Assembly (NCBI GenBank): GCA_025966135.1 | Contig: JAOPVP010000076.1 | Span: forward strand, 94,332-158,331 | Direction: 5' to 3' | Length of the DNA stretch: 64,000 nt | Source: Frankiales bacterium | GTDB lineage: Bacteria; Actinomycetota; Actinomycetes; Mycobacteriales; SCTD01 | Part shown: positions 1 through 7,887 of the stretch, piece by piece | Numbering within the stretch: the stretch's first letter is position 1 | Layout: each line of letters begins with the position of its first letter | Notes under the pieces: model-generated | Seen by the model: the letters and a program-made list of their open reading frames with translations, nothing else | What the model was told of the DNA's origin: nothing | Database searches by the model: none | Position numbers and translations under genes: made by a program

Positions 1-1
1 C

Positions 2-1390
2 GTCGTGACCTACGCCGGCGTCGCGGCGCACCCGCTGCTGCACCGGGCCCGGACCGAGCGCCGCCGTACCCTGGTCATCCTGGACGAGGTCCACCACGCC
101 GGCGACGCGCTGTCCTGGGGTGACGCCGTCAGGGAGGCCTTCGAGCCCGCCACCCGACGCCTGTGCCTGACCGGCACCCCGTTCCGGTCCGACACCAACC
201 CCATCCCGTTCGTCCGCTACGAGCGCGGCAACGACGGCATCACCCGCTCCGCGAGCGACCACTCCTACGGCTACACCGACGCCTTGCGCGACGGGGTCGT
301 GCGCCCGGTCCTGTTCATGGCCTACTCCGGTACGGCGACCTGGCGGACCCGGGCCGGTGAGGAGATCAGCGCCACCCTCGGCGAGCCGCTCACCGTCGAG
401 CAGACGGCGCATGCGTGGCGCACTGCCCTGGACCCGCACGGCGACTGGATGCCCGCCGTCTTGGAGGCGGCCGACCGCCGACTGACTCAGGTCCGACGCG
501 GGATGCCCGACGCCGGCGGGATGGTGATCGCCAGCGACCACAAGAGCGCCAAGCTCTACGCCGAGCTCCTGCAGGGCATCACGGGCAAGCAGCCCGTCGT
601 GGTGCTGTCCGACGACCCGACCGCCTCGAAGAAGATCGCCGCGTTCGAGGTGTCCGACGACCGTTGGCTGGTCGCCGTCCGGATGGTCTCGGAGGGGGTC
701 GACATCCCGCGCCTGGCCGTCGGCGTCTACGGCACGAGCGTCCAGACCCCGCTGTTCTTCGCGCAGGCAGTCGGGCGCTTCGTCCGGAACCGCAGGCCAG
801 GGGAGACCGCATCGGTGTTCGTGCCGTCCGTCCCGGTGCTGCTGGCCCTGGCTGCCGAGATGGAGCTCGAGCGCGACCACGCCCTCGACGGCCCGGCCAA
901 GGAGCAGTTCCTCGCCGACGAGCTGATGGCCGCGGCCAATCGCACGGAGAAGGAGGGTGAGGACGAGGAGGGCTTCGTCGCGCTGCAAGCCTCCGCCCAC
1001 CTCGACCGCGTCATCTACGACGGTGGCGAGTACGGCACCGGTGCGGCCGTCGGTTCGGAGAGCGAGCAGGACTTCCTCGGACTCCCCGGCCTCCTGGCCC
1101 CGGAGCAGGTAGCGGTCCTTCTTCAACAGCACCAGGCAAAGCAGCTCAAGAAGACACCCGTCGTGGCCCCGCTCGAGGAGCGTCCGCGGACGGCCTTCGA
1201 GGTGCTCTCCGGTCTGCGTAAGGAGCTCAACGGGATGGTCGGTGCCTGGCACCACCGCACCGGAAAGGCGCACGGTGTCGTGCACGCGGAGCTGCGCAGC
1301 GCCTGCGGTGGCCCGCCGTCGGCACAGGCGACCGCCCAGCAGCTCCAGGACCGCATCGAGACCATGCGCCGCTGGGCGCGAGAACGCTGA
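2..1390 (+). CDS. DEAD/DEAH-box (SF2) helicase, 5'-truncated by the window edge
   Basis: The gene enters from the left edge; the first in-frame codons visible are already inside the ATPase core, so motif I (Walker A) is outside the window. What is seen: motif II VILDEVHHAG near residue 25, motif III LTGTPFRSD near residue 57, a motif V-like VSEGVDIPR near residue 222 and motif VI QAVGRFVRNR near residue 250, in the order expected of superfamily 2 helicases. The roughly 200 residues after motif VI match no domain I recognise. Proteins of this kind unwind or translocate on nucleic acid using ATP; whether this one works in repair, restriction or defence cannot be told without the N-terminus. The gene is followed on the opposite strand by a DUF2277 gene, so there is no operon partner downstream. 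Confidence 0.85.
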   Translation, partial: VVTYAGVAAHPLLHRARTERRRTLVILDEVHHAGDALSWGDAVREAFEPATRRLCLTGTPFRSDTNPIPFVRYERGNDGITRSASDHSYGYTDALRDGVVRPVLFMAYSGTATWRTRAGEEISATLGEPLTVEQTAHAWRTALDPHGDWMPAVLEAADRRLTQVRRGMPDAGGMVIASDHKSAKLYAELLQGITGKQPVVVLSDDPTASKKIAAFEVSDDRWLVAVRMVSEGVDIPRLAVGVYGTSVQTPLFFAQAVGRFVRNRRPGETASVFVPSVPVLLALAAEMELERDHALDGPAKEQFLADELMAAANRTEKEGEDEEGFVALQASAHLDRVIYDGGEYGTGAAVGSESEQDFLGLPGLLAPEQVAVLLQQHQAKQLKKTPVVAPLEERPRTAFEVLSGLRKELNGMVGAWHHRTGKAHGVVHAELRSACGGPPSAQATAQQLQDRIETMRRWARER

Positions 1391-1404
1391 GCACGGACGG
1401 GGCG

Positions 1405-1662
1405 TCAGGAGCGCGCGCGGGCCGGCCCAGGTGTCGGGGGAGATGCGCGGGGCGGGGCCGGGCGCAGGACGAGGGAGTCCAGCAGCTCTTGGGTGGAGGC
1501 GGCGACGGACTCCACGGCCGCGTGGAAGGCGTCGGTGTTGGCGGCCGACGGTGCCCGCATCCCGGCGATCTTCCGGACGTACTGCAGCGCCGCGGCGCGC
1601 ACGTCCTCGTCCGTGACCGTCTCGGCCATCGGCGCCCGGAGCGTCTTGATCGACCGGCACAT
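1405..1662 (-). CDS. DUF2277 family protein
   Basis: 85 residues beginning MCRSIKTLR, the conserved opening of the DUF2277 family, followed by a helical body (DEDVRAAALQYVRKIAG) and a proline-rich tail. Members are small actinobacterial proteins of unknown function; nothing in the sequence suggests a catalytic site. It starts 5 bp after the stop of the small membrane protein gene at 1668-1853 on the same strand, so the two are probably co-transcribed. No strong ribosome binding site precedes the ATG. The C-terminal 15-20 residues (PRASPPTPGPARARS) are low complexity and may be disordered. Confidence 0.75.
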   Translation of the reverse strand: MCRSIKTLRAPMAETVTDEDVRAAALQYVRKIAGMRAPSAANTDAFHAAVESVAASTQELLDSLVLRPAPPRASPPTPGPARARS

Positions 1663-1667
1663 GGCGG

Positions 1668-1853
1668 TTAGTACGCGTCGTCCATGACGTGGTAGACCCC
1701 GCCCACGATGAGTCCCGCCAGCAGCAGGACTCCGCCGCTGATGGCAAGCGGGAGGGAGTGCATCGGCAGGGCGAAGCCGAGCAGGATGCTCGCCACCACG
1801 ATGAGCAGCACGGTGACCCAGGAAGTCGGTCGGACGTTGTGGCCGCTGGCCAT
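1668..1853 (-). CDS. Small two-helix membrane protein
   Basis: 61 residues with two hydrophobic helices at about 13-30 and 36-54, separated by a short MHSLP turn, and a polar C-terminus VMDDAY. The start at 1853 is chosen because GAGGAGG lies a few bases upstream on the reverse strand; an in-frame ATG 30 bases further up has no such site. It resembles small actinobacterial membrane proteins annotated as hypothetical. The function is unknown. It sits directly upstream of the DUF2277 gene and is divergent from the OYE-type reductase at 1974. Confidence 0.7.
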   Translation of the reverse strand: MASGHNVRPTSWVTVLLIVVASILLGFALPMHSLPLAISGGVLLLAGLIVGGVYHVMDDAY

Positions 1854-1973
1854 GGATGCCTCCTCAGGCGCGTGATGGAACATCTGCAACTCTAGCGGCG
1901 CCACTGGAACACGACGCCACTGGAACACGGCGCCGCTGGAACACACTGTCCCTCCCGAGGAGTTGGCACGTAC

Positions 1974-3029
1974 GTGAGCAAGCTCTTTGCACCCTTGACC
2001 CTGCGCGGCACCGAGTTCCGCAACCGCGTCTTCGTGAGCCCGATGTGCCAGTACTCCGCCTTGGAGGGGGTGCCCGAGGACTGGCACCTGGTCCACCTCG
2101 GTGCCCGCGCCGTCGGCGGTGCTGGTCTCGTCCTGACCGAGGCGACGGGGATCAGCCCGGAGGGCCGCATCAGTCCTCAGGACACCGGCATCTGGTCCGA
2201 GCGGCACGTCGAGCAGTGGGCGCGCATCACGGCCTTCGTGAAGAGCCAGGGGGCCGTCGCGGGCATCCAGCTGGCGCACGCCGGCCGCAAGGCCAGCACC
2301 TATCGGCCCTGGGAGCCCAAGACGGGCACCGTGCCCGCGGACGAGGGCGGCTGCACCGCGGTCGCCCCGAGTGCGATCGCGTTCGGTGGCTATGCCGTGC
2401 CGCAGGCGCTCGACGCGGTCGGCATCGTCAAGGTCATCACCGACTTCGTGGCCGCCGCCGGGCGCGCCAAGGAAGCCGGCTTCGACGTGGTCGAGATCCA
2501 CGCCGGGCATGGCTACTTGCTGCACCAGTTCCTCAGCCCCCTGTCCAACACAAGGACCGACGAGTACGGCGGGTCCTTCGACAACCGCGTCCGTCTGCTC
2601 CTCGAGGTGGTCGAGCAGGTGCGGGCCACCTGGGAGGGGCCGGTGTTCGTCAGGCTGTCGGCCACGGACTGGACCGAGGGCGGTTGGACCCTCGAGGAGT
2701 CCGTGCGCCTGGCACCGCTGCTGGCGGCGGGGGGCGTGGACCTGGTCGACACCACGTCCGGCGGGCTCCACCACCAGCAGCGGGTCGTCCTCGAGCCGGG
2801 CTACCAGGCGCCGTTCGCTGAGGCGGTCCGCAGGGCCGGCATCGCTACCGGAGCCGTAGGGCTGATCACCGAGCCCAAGCAGGCCGAGGAGGTCCTCGCG
2901 TCGGAGCAGGCCGATGTCGTGCTGCTCGCGCGCGAGCTGCTCCGTGACCCGCACTGGCCGCTGCGCGCTGCAGCCGAGCTGGGTGCCGAGATCGGCTGGC
3001 CTGTGCAGTACCAGCGCGCTCGTCCGTGA
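1974..3029 (+). CDS. NADH:flavin oxidoreductase, Old Yellow Enzyme family (YqjM type)
   Basis: 351 residues, the usual length for YqjM/NamA-type enoate reductases. Seen: the N-terminal SPMCQYSA motif, GIQLAHAGRKAS around residue 100 with the substrate-binding region, and IHAGHGYLLHQFLSP near residue 180, which carries the paired catalytic positions of the family. These FMN-dependent TIM-barrel enzymes reduce activated C=C bonds with NAD(P)H in the cytosol. The GTG start follows a GAGGAG site. Its stop codon overlaps the GTG of the downstream RNA methyltransferase, so the two are translationally coupled, though no functional link is obvious. Confidence 0.9.
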   Translation: MSKLFAPLTLRGTEFRNRVFVSPMCQYSALEGVPEDWHLVHLGARAVGGAGLVLTEATGISPEGRISPQDTGIWSERHVEQWARITAFVKSQGAVAGIQLAHAGRKASTYRPWEPKTGTVPADEGGCTAVAPSAIAFGGYAVPQALDAVGIVKVITDFVAAAGRAKEAGFDVVEIHAGHGYLLHQFLSPLSNTRTDEYGGSFDNRVRLLLEVVEQVRATWEGPVFVRLSATDWTEGGWTLEESVRLAPLLAAGGVDLVDTTSGGLHHQQRVVLEPGYQAPFAEAVRRAGIATGAVGLITEPKQAEEVLASEQADVVLLARELLRDPHWPLRAAAELGAEIGWPVQYQRARP

Positions 3030-3832
3030 CCATCGAGGTCACCGACCCAGCAGATCCGCGGCTCGGCGACTACTTCGGGTTGACCGACGTCGTCCGGCGT
3101 GTCAAGCACGAGCCGGAGAAGGGGTTCTTCATCGCGGAGGGGCAACTGGTCATGCGCCGGGCTCTGCAGGCCGGCTGCCCGCCCAGGTCCGTGCTGCTTG
3201 CTCCCAACCGGGTCGAGGACCTGCTGCCCGAGCTGACCGACCTGGGGTGCCCGACCTACGTCGCGTCCCTCGAGGTGATGCACGCGGTGACCGGCTTCCA
3301 CGTGCACCGCGGCGCGTTGGCCTCCTTCGGCCGGCCGCTCGTGCCCACGGCTGCGGAGGTTCTCGCGACGGCGCAGCGAGTGCTCGTGCTGGAGAACGTC
3401 AACAGCCCCACCAACCTCGGCGCCGTGTTCCGCAGCGCCGCGGGTCTGGGACTCGACGCGGTGCTTCTCAGCCCGACCTGCTGCGACCCGCTGTACCGGC
3501 GCGCCATGCGCGTCTCGATGGGCGAGGTGCTGGCCGTCCCCTATGCCTACCTCGACGCCTGGCCCAGCGGACTCGAGCAGGTCCGCGAGGCCGGCTTCCG
3601 GCTCCTGGCGATGACGCCGGCGCCGGACGCCAGCCGGCTCGAGGAGGTCGTGCTGAGCGACTCCGACAAGGCCGCCCTGCTCCTGGGGGCCGAGGGCCCT
3701 GGTCTGACAGCAGCGGCGATGGCGACGAGCGACCTGCGGGTCCGGATCGCGATGGCCCATGACGTCGACTCCCTCAACGTGGCCGCCGCTGCGGCGGTTG
3801 GGTGCTGGGTCGTGGGTCGGCGCCCGGTGTAG
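3026..3832 (+). CDS. TrmH/SpoU-family RNA 2'-O-methyltransferase
   Basis: 268 residues. The three SPOUT motifs are present: motif 1 ENVNSPTNLGAVFRSA near residue 120, motif 2 around SMGEVLAVPYAYL near residue 160, and motif 3 LLGAEGPGL with HDVDSLNVAAA near residues 215-250. An N-terminal substrate-binding domain (about 20-95) precedes the knot. Such enzymes methylate ribose 2'-OH groups in rRNA or tRNA using SAM; the target nucleotide cannot be assigned. A resistance methylase of the TsnR type is possible but housekeeping rRNA modification is the simpler reading. Its GTG start overlaps the stop of the upstream flavin reductase. Confidence 0.88.
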   Translation: MTIEVTDPADPRLGDYFGLTDVVRRVKHEPEKGFFIAEGQLVMRRALQAGCPPRSVLLAPNRVEDLLPELTDLGCPTYVASLEVMHAVTGFHVHRGALASFGRPLVPTAAEVLATAQRVLVLENVNSPTNLGAVFRSAAGLGLDAVLLSPTCCDPLYRRAMRVSMGEVLAVPYAYLDAWPSGLEQVREAGFRLLAMTPAPDASRLEEVVLSDSDKAALLLGAEGPGLTAAAMATSDLRVRIAMAHDVDSLNVAAAAAVGCWVVGRRPV

Positions 3833-3841
3833 ACAGGGCGC

Positions 3842-4327
3842 GTGAAACGCCTCGCATTCTTGTTGCCCCTGGCACTGGTCGCTGCCTGCACAGGGAGCAA
3901 CAGCAGCGGCAGTGCCGCTTCGGCGGGAGTCTCCAAGGCTGACTACCTGAAGCAGGCTGAGGCGGTCTGCGCCAAGGCCTACGCCGACCGCAGCGCGCTC
4001 AAGGTGCCCACCGCGATCCCTGCGCTCGCGTCCTACGTCGCCCAGGTCGTCACTCTCGCCGACTCCGCAGTCACGGCTCTTGCCGCCGTCCAGCCGCCGA
4101 CGACCGACAAGGCCGAGCTGGAGTCAAAGGTCCTCAACCCGCTCAGGACGCAGGTGCGCGAGGCCCGCACGTACTCCGGCCGGGTCGCGGCCGCGGCGAA
4201 GAAGAACGACCAGGTCGCGCTCGTCAAGCTGCTGAGCAACGCACCGCTCGGGTCCAAGGCCAACCTGAGGTGGATGAAGAACTACGGCTTCGTCGAGTGT
4301 GTGAAGGCCGCTGACACCTCGCGTTAG
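3842..4327 (+). CDS. Small putative lipoprotein
   Basis: 161 residues starting GTG 9 bp after the methyltransferase stop. The first 16 residues form a lipoprotein signal (positively charged start, hydrophobic run, lipobox LVAAC with Cys16), followed by a Ser/Gly linker and a mostly helical domain containing two cysteines (AVCAKAY and VECVKAA) that could form a disulfide. No family is recognised. It is predicted to sit on the outer face of the membrane. The 3' end overlaps the convergent acyl-CoA oxidase gene by 4 bp. Confidence 0.75.
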   Translation: MKRLAFLLPLALVAACTGSNSSGSAASAGVSKADYLKQAEAVCAKAYADRSALKVPTAIPALASYVAQVVTLADSAVTALAAVQPPTTDKAELESKVLNPLRTQVREARTYSGRVAAAAKKNDQVALVKLLSNAPLGSKANLRWMKNYGFVECVKAADTSR

Positions 4328-6177
4328 TCCGAGCCGGCGCCGCCAGTCTGCGGGTCCACGGCGATCGGGGCCCGCAGGAGGGCGTCCGGGATACCGAAGC
4401 CGGCGACCAGGATGAGGGCATGGGGCCGGAGGTCGGCGCACAGTACGTTGACCTGCTTCTGCAGATCCCTTGATGCGTCCGCGGACAGGAAGCCGTGCTC
4501 GAGCCACCAGGCACGGTCGCTCTCGATCGTCGACAACACCGCGAGGTTGCGGACCTGCTCCAGCAAGGGCGTGGTGGCCTTGGCACGGAACAGCTGGTGC
4601 ACGTGCCGCTCGACGTGGGCCCGGGCGGCCGCCAACGCGTGGTCCTGGCACTGCGACAGCGCGCGGAGCGGGTCGGTGCCCGCCTTCACCAGGGTGCGCA
4701 ACCGGCGGGCCAGTGCATCGACGAGACGGTCCTCGCGGAACTCCAGGGCGGTCGTTTGCCATTGAGGGTCGTGCAGGTCGGCGCGCTTGAAGCTGCGACC
4801 GAGGTCCTCCAACACCCGGCCGGCCTGGCGCGTGGTCAGGTGGCGCACCATCCCGACCGCGTCGAGGTCCTCGAACTGGGCGGCGTAGTCCGATAGCAGC
4901 GTTTTGGCGACCAGCTGCATGAGCACGGTGTTGTCGCCTTCGAAGGTGACGAACACATCGGAGTCGGCTCGTAGCGACGCGAAGCGGTTCTCGGTGAGGT
5001 AGCCCTTGGCGCCGCAGCACTCCCGTGACTGCTGCACCGCGTCGACCATGTGCCAGGTCGCGACCGCCTTCAGACCGGCAGCCAGCGCCTCGACCTCACG
5101 TTGCCCTTCCCCGGTGCGCAGCACGTCCACGTAGGACTGGGTGAGGTGGTCGTGGGCGGCCTGCAGCGCGTAGGACTGGCAGACCGCAGGGAGCAGGCGT
5201 CGTTGGTGCGTCAGGTAGTCCATCAGCGGCGTATCCATGTCCAGCCCGGTACCGAACTGGCGTCGTCGCTCACCCCAACGGACCGCGATCGTCAGGGCGT
5301 TGCGGGCCACCGCGAGCCCGGCGCCACCGATGCAGATCCGGCCCTCCACGAGGGCCCCGATCATGGTGAAGAAGCGTGCGCCCGGCGAGCTGACGGGGGA
5401 GGAGTAGATCCCGTCCGGGGAGACCGTTCCGAAGCGGTCGAGCAGGTTGTCGCGGGGGATCCGCACGGCGTTGAACCGCAGCCGTCCGTTGTCGACACCT
5501 TGTAGTCCCATCTTCTCGCCGCAGTCCTCGATCTCGACGCCCTCGACCACGGACCCGTCGAGGTGACGGATCGGTACCAGGAAGGCGTGCACGCCCTGGG
5601 CCTCGCCGGCCACGTCGAGCTGGGCGAAGACCGCCGCGAGCCGGGCGTGCCGCGCGGCGTTGCCGATCCAGTCCTTGCGGGCGGTCTCGTCCGGGGTGTG
5701 CAGGACGAACTCGCCGGCCTCAGCGTCGTACCGGGCCTGGGTGCGGATGGAACGCACATCGGAGCCGTGGCCGGACTCGCTCATGGCGAAGCAGCCGGGA
5801 AGATCGAGGGTGCCGACGTCCCGTAGGTAGGCCGCGTGGTGCTTGTCGGTGCCGAGCCGATGGACCGCGCCGCCGAACAGGCCGAACTGCACACCCATCT
5901 TCACGAGCAGGGACAGGTCGCCGTGGCCGAGGGTCTGGAACGTGGCGATCCGGCCACCGGGGTCGTCCTGGCCGCCGTACGCAACGGGGAAGGAGCGGGC
6001 ACCGTCACCAGCCCTGCCGATCTCGCGCGCCCACTCGAGGACGAGATCGCGGTAGTCGTCGCGGGCGAGCCCGTCACCCTTCTCGAGACCGAGCTGCGAG
6101 AGCCGGGCGCGAGTCTCCGCCCGCAGCGCGGCGTGTGGTCCGTCGAGAAGGGCTTGCAGCTGACGGGCGGTGGTCAT
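4324..6177 (-). CDS. Acyl-CoA dehydrogenase/oxidase family protein
   Basis: About 617 residues, matching acyl-CoA oxidases and their bacterial relatives rather than the 380-residue dehydrogenases. Seen: the flavin-binding LPGCFAMSESGHGSDV near residue 130, RIPRDNLLDRFG near 245, the helical domain with GRICIGGAGLAVARNAL, and CCGAKGYLTENRF near 395. These enzymes take electrons from acyl-CoA at C2-C3 in fatty-acid breakdown. The start at 6177 is preferred over an ATG 9 bases upstream because GGGGAG lies about 10 bases before it. The gene follows the BlaR-type peptidase gene on the same strand with a short gap. Confidence 0.88.
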   Translation of the reverse strand: MTTARQLQALLDGPHAALRAETRARLSQLGLEKGDGLARDDYRDLVLEWAREIGRAGDGARSFPVAYGGQDDPGGRIATFQTLGHGDLSLLVKMGVQFGLFGGAVHRLGTDKHHAAYLRDVGTLDLPGCFAMSESGHGSDVRSIRTQARYDAEAGEFVLHTPDETARKDWIGNAARHARLAAVFAQLDVAGEAQGVHAFLVPIRHLDGSVVEGVEIEDCGEKMGLQGVDNGRLRFNAVRIPRDNLLDRFGTVSPDGIYSSPVSSPGARFFTMIGALVEGRICIGGAGLAVARNALTIAVRWGERRRQFGTGLDMDTPLMDYLTHQRRLLPAVCQSYALQAAHDHLTQSYVDVLRTGEGQREVEALAAGLKAVATWHMVDAVQQSRECCGAKGYLTENRFASLRADSDVFVTFEGDNTVLMQLVAKTLLSDYAAQFEDLDAVGMVRHLTTRQAGRVLEDLGRSFKRADLHDPQWQTTALEFREDRLVDALARRLRTLVKAGTDPLRALSQCQDHALAAARAHVERHVHQLFRAKATTPLLEQVRNLAVLSTIESDRAWWLEHGFLSADASRDLQKQVNVLCADLRPHALILVAGFGIPDALLRAPIAVDPQTGGAGSD

Positions 6178-6207
6178 GATCAACATGCTCCCCGGCAGGC
6201 GTGGCCT

Positions 6208-7095
6208 TCACACCAGCAGCGGGACGGCGATGCCGAGGAGTGGGCTCGCGGCGACGACCACCGCGAGTGCCACGAGTGCCGAGGCCGGTCCCAGCGACAG
6301 CGGAGCGGGGGGGTCGAGCAGCCGCCGGGCCCTCAGGAGGACGTCCTCACCACCGGCCCCGAGGGCGCCGCTGGGAGCCTCGGCCGTTCCGATCTTCCAG
6401 AGCGCCCGGGCGAGGTGGGTGCGCTCGTGGTGGCGGGCAGCCCGGTCATCAGCGAGCAGCTCGATGAGCAGCGACACCTCAGCGCCGGCGGTGCGGACGG
6501 CGGGCAGGGCCGGGAACGTGGCACCGAGAGCCACGAACGGCAGGACAACCAGGTCGTGGCGATGCCGGAGGTGGGCCTCCTCATGGGCCAGGACAGCCCG
6601 GAGCTCGTCGTACGACAGCAGGCTGAGGGCCCCGCGGGAGAGCACCAGCCGCGGTCGGAGCCCTGGCAGGCAGTAGGCGACCGGGAGCGCGTGGTCGAGG
6701 ACCGAGGCGCCCCTGAGCAGCAGGTTGCGCTCGGAGACGAGGTCGACGAGCAGTCGGTTGGAGCGCCGCGCTCGCAGCGTCCGCCAGGTCGAGACCAGGA
6801 GCACTCCCAGCAGCCGCAGCAGGAGCAGCAGGCCCACTGCGCCGGCGACCCAGGTGACGACCCCGGCCCTGTCGAGGTGGCGCAGTCCCTGGACGTGGGT
6901 GTCCCCGAGCGGGGCCAGCGCGATCGTTGCCAGCAGCAGCAGCGTCAGCAGGCCGCCGGCGAGGCCCGCCGCCTGCCACAGCAGCAGACCGAGGACCGGC
7001 GCGCGGGCAGGCCAGGCAGCGCCGGCGACGGCGGGCGGCAGCACGAGCGAGACCAGCAGAAGGCAGGCGACGAGGACGCCGGCCGCCGCGAGCAC
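6208..7095 (-). CDS. M56-family (BlaR1/MecR1-like) membrane metallopeptidase
   Basis: 295 residues with several predicted membrane segments (two near the N-terminus, one near 75-105, and a C-terminal one) and the zinc motif HEEAH (LAHEEAHLRH) near residue 190, followed by a likely third ligand region ELLADDRA. This is the short actinobacterial form without the penicillin-sensing C-terminal domain of staphylococcal BlaR1. In the family, the peptidase relays a cell-envelope signal to the partner BlaI repressor. It starts with GTG 2 bp after the BlaI-type gene stop, so the pair form an operon. The signal sensed here is unknown. Confidence 0.85.
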   Translation of the reverse strand: MLAAAGVLVACLLLVSLVLPPAVAGAAWPARAPVLGLLLWQAAGLAGGLLTLLLLATIALAPLGDTHVQGLRHLDRAGVVTWVAGAVGLLLLLRLLGVLLVSTWRTLRARRSNRLLVDLVSERNLLLRGASVLDHALPVAYCLPGLRPRLVLSRGALSLLSYDELRAVLAHEEAHLRHRHDLVVLPFVALGATFPALPAVRTAGAEVSLLIELLADDRAARHHERTHLARALWKIGTAEAPSGALGAGGEDVLLRARRLLDPPAPLSLGPASALVALAVVVAASPLLGIAVPLLV

Positions 7096-7097
7096 GG

Positions 7098-7457
7098 TTA
7101 GGTGATGCCGTCGAGAGCCCGGCGGAGGGCGTCGGCCTCGGCAGGGGTGACCGAGCGGGCGAAGTGCTGCAGGGCTGCCTGTCGGTCGTCGGCGTGGCCG
7201 AGCGCCTGCTGCATGAGGACTGCGACGTGATCCTCGCGGCTGGCGACAGCGGCATAGGTGTGCGCCCGGGCGGTCGCGTCGCGCGACAGCAGGCCCTTCT
7301 TCTTCAACCGCGACAACACCGTCAGGACGGTCGTGTACGCGAGATCATGAGAGTCCAGCGCGTCGGCCACCTGGCGGCCGGTAAGCGGCGCGGGAGCGTT
7401 CCACAGGGTCTCCATCACAGCCCGTTCAAGGGCACCCAGACGTGTCACCCGACGCAT
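7098..7457 (-). CDS. BlaI/MecI-family transcriptional repressor
   Basis: 119 residues. The winged helix (about 5-75) contains ALERAVMETLW and the recognition region YTTVLTVLSRLKKKGLLSR typical of BlaI/CopY-type repressors; the C-terminal helices give dimerisation. The ATG at 7457 is chosen over the longer reading because conserved sequence begins at MRRVTRLG. BlaI repressors bind palindromes in their own promoter and are inactivated through the partner peptidase encoded just downstream. A palindromic site lies immediately upstream of the gene (see 7457-7480), so autoregulation is likely. Confidence 0.88.
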   Translation of the reverse strand: MRRVTRLGALERAVMETLWNAPAPLTGRQVADALDSHDLAYTTVLTVLSRLKKKGLLSRDATARAHTYAAVASREDHVAVLMQQALGHADDRQAALQHFARSVTPAEADALRRALDGIT

Positions 7458-7480
7458 ACTACGCTTGGTAGAAGTTCTAC
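7457..7480. promoter_or_regulatory. Putative BlaI operator (overlapping inverted repeats)
   Basis: Directly at the start of the repressor gene the sequence reads TACTAC, GCTTG, then GTAGAAGTTCTAC. The last 13 bases are a perfect 6-1-6 inverted repeat (7468-7480), and TACTAC at 7457-7462 forms a second, one-mismatch dyad with GTAGAA. TACTAC/GTAGTA-type dyads are, from memory, the kind of site used by actinobacterial BlaI. The position between divergent genes could allow control of both the repressor operon and the WhiB gene. Confidence 0.6.
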
Positions 7481-7524
7481 GTCTCGTCGTACCTGATGGT
7501 CGGCGTCGAAAGGAAGGGGGAGCC

Positions 7525-7824
7525 GTGCCCGACGTTCTCGGTACTGCCATCCCGCCCGGTGCCCAGGCCTGGCGCTGGGACTGGCAAGAGTCCGCGCGCT
7601 GTCGCGGCCACGACGACCTGTTCTTCCACCCGCCGGGGGAGCGCGAGCCGTCCCGCAGCGAGCGCGACCAGGCGGCCCGCGGGCTGTGCCTCTCGTGCCC
7701 GGTGCGCCGGGAGTGCGCCCAGCACGCTCTGAGGATGCGCGAGCCCTATGGCGTCTGGGGTGGCCTCACCGAGGACGACCGCGCGGTCGAGCTCTACGGA
7801 CCCAGAACACCCCGCAGGCGCTGA
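7525..7824 (+). CDS. WhiB-family [4Fe-4S] transcriptional regulator
   Basis: 99 residues from GTG at 7525, preceded by AGGAAGGGGG. The four cluster cysteines are at 26, 55, 58 and 64, giving the family pattern C-x28-C-x2-C-x5-C, and the GVWGG turn follows (YGVWGGLTEDDR). The C-terminus is short and basic. WhiB proteins bind an iron-sulfur cluster sensitive to oxygen or NO and usually act with the primary sigma factor. Which WhiB subgroup this is cannot be fixed by eye. It is divergent from the BlaI/BlaR pair, with the palindromic operator between them, and ends before a strong hairpin. Confidence 0.92.
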   Translation: MPDVLGTAIPPGAQAWRWDWQESARCRGHDDLFFHPPGEREPSRSERDQAARGLCLSCPVRRECAQHALRMREPYGVWGGLTEDDRAVELYGPRTPRRR

Positions 7825-7832
7825 AGCCCCTC

Positions 7833-7885
7833 CCTTGCGTCTGCTCCCTCGCGCGGTCGGCGTGTGCACAGGAGCGGACGCAAGG
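7833..7885. terminator. Bidirectional hairpin terminator
   Basis: CCTTGCGTCTGCTCC (7833-7847) pairs with GGAGCGGACGCAAGG (7871-7885): 15-bp arms with a single mismatch, loop 23 bases. It lies between the convergent WhiB and acyltransferase genes and can serve both strands. No T-run follows, as is usual in high-GC actinobacteria. Confidence 0.7.
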
Positions 7886-7887
7886 AG

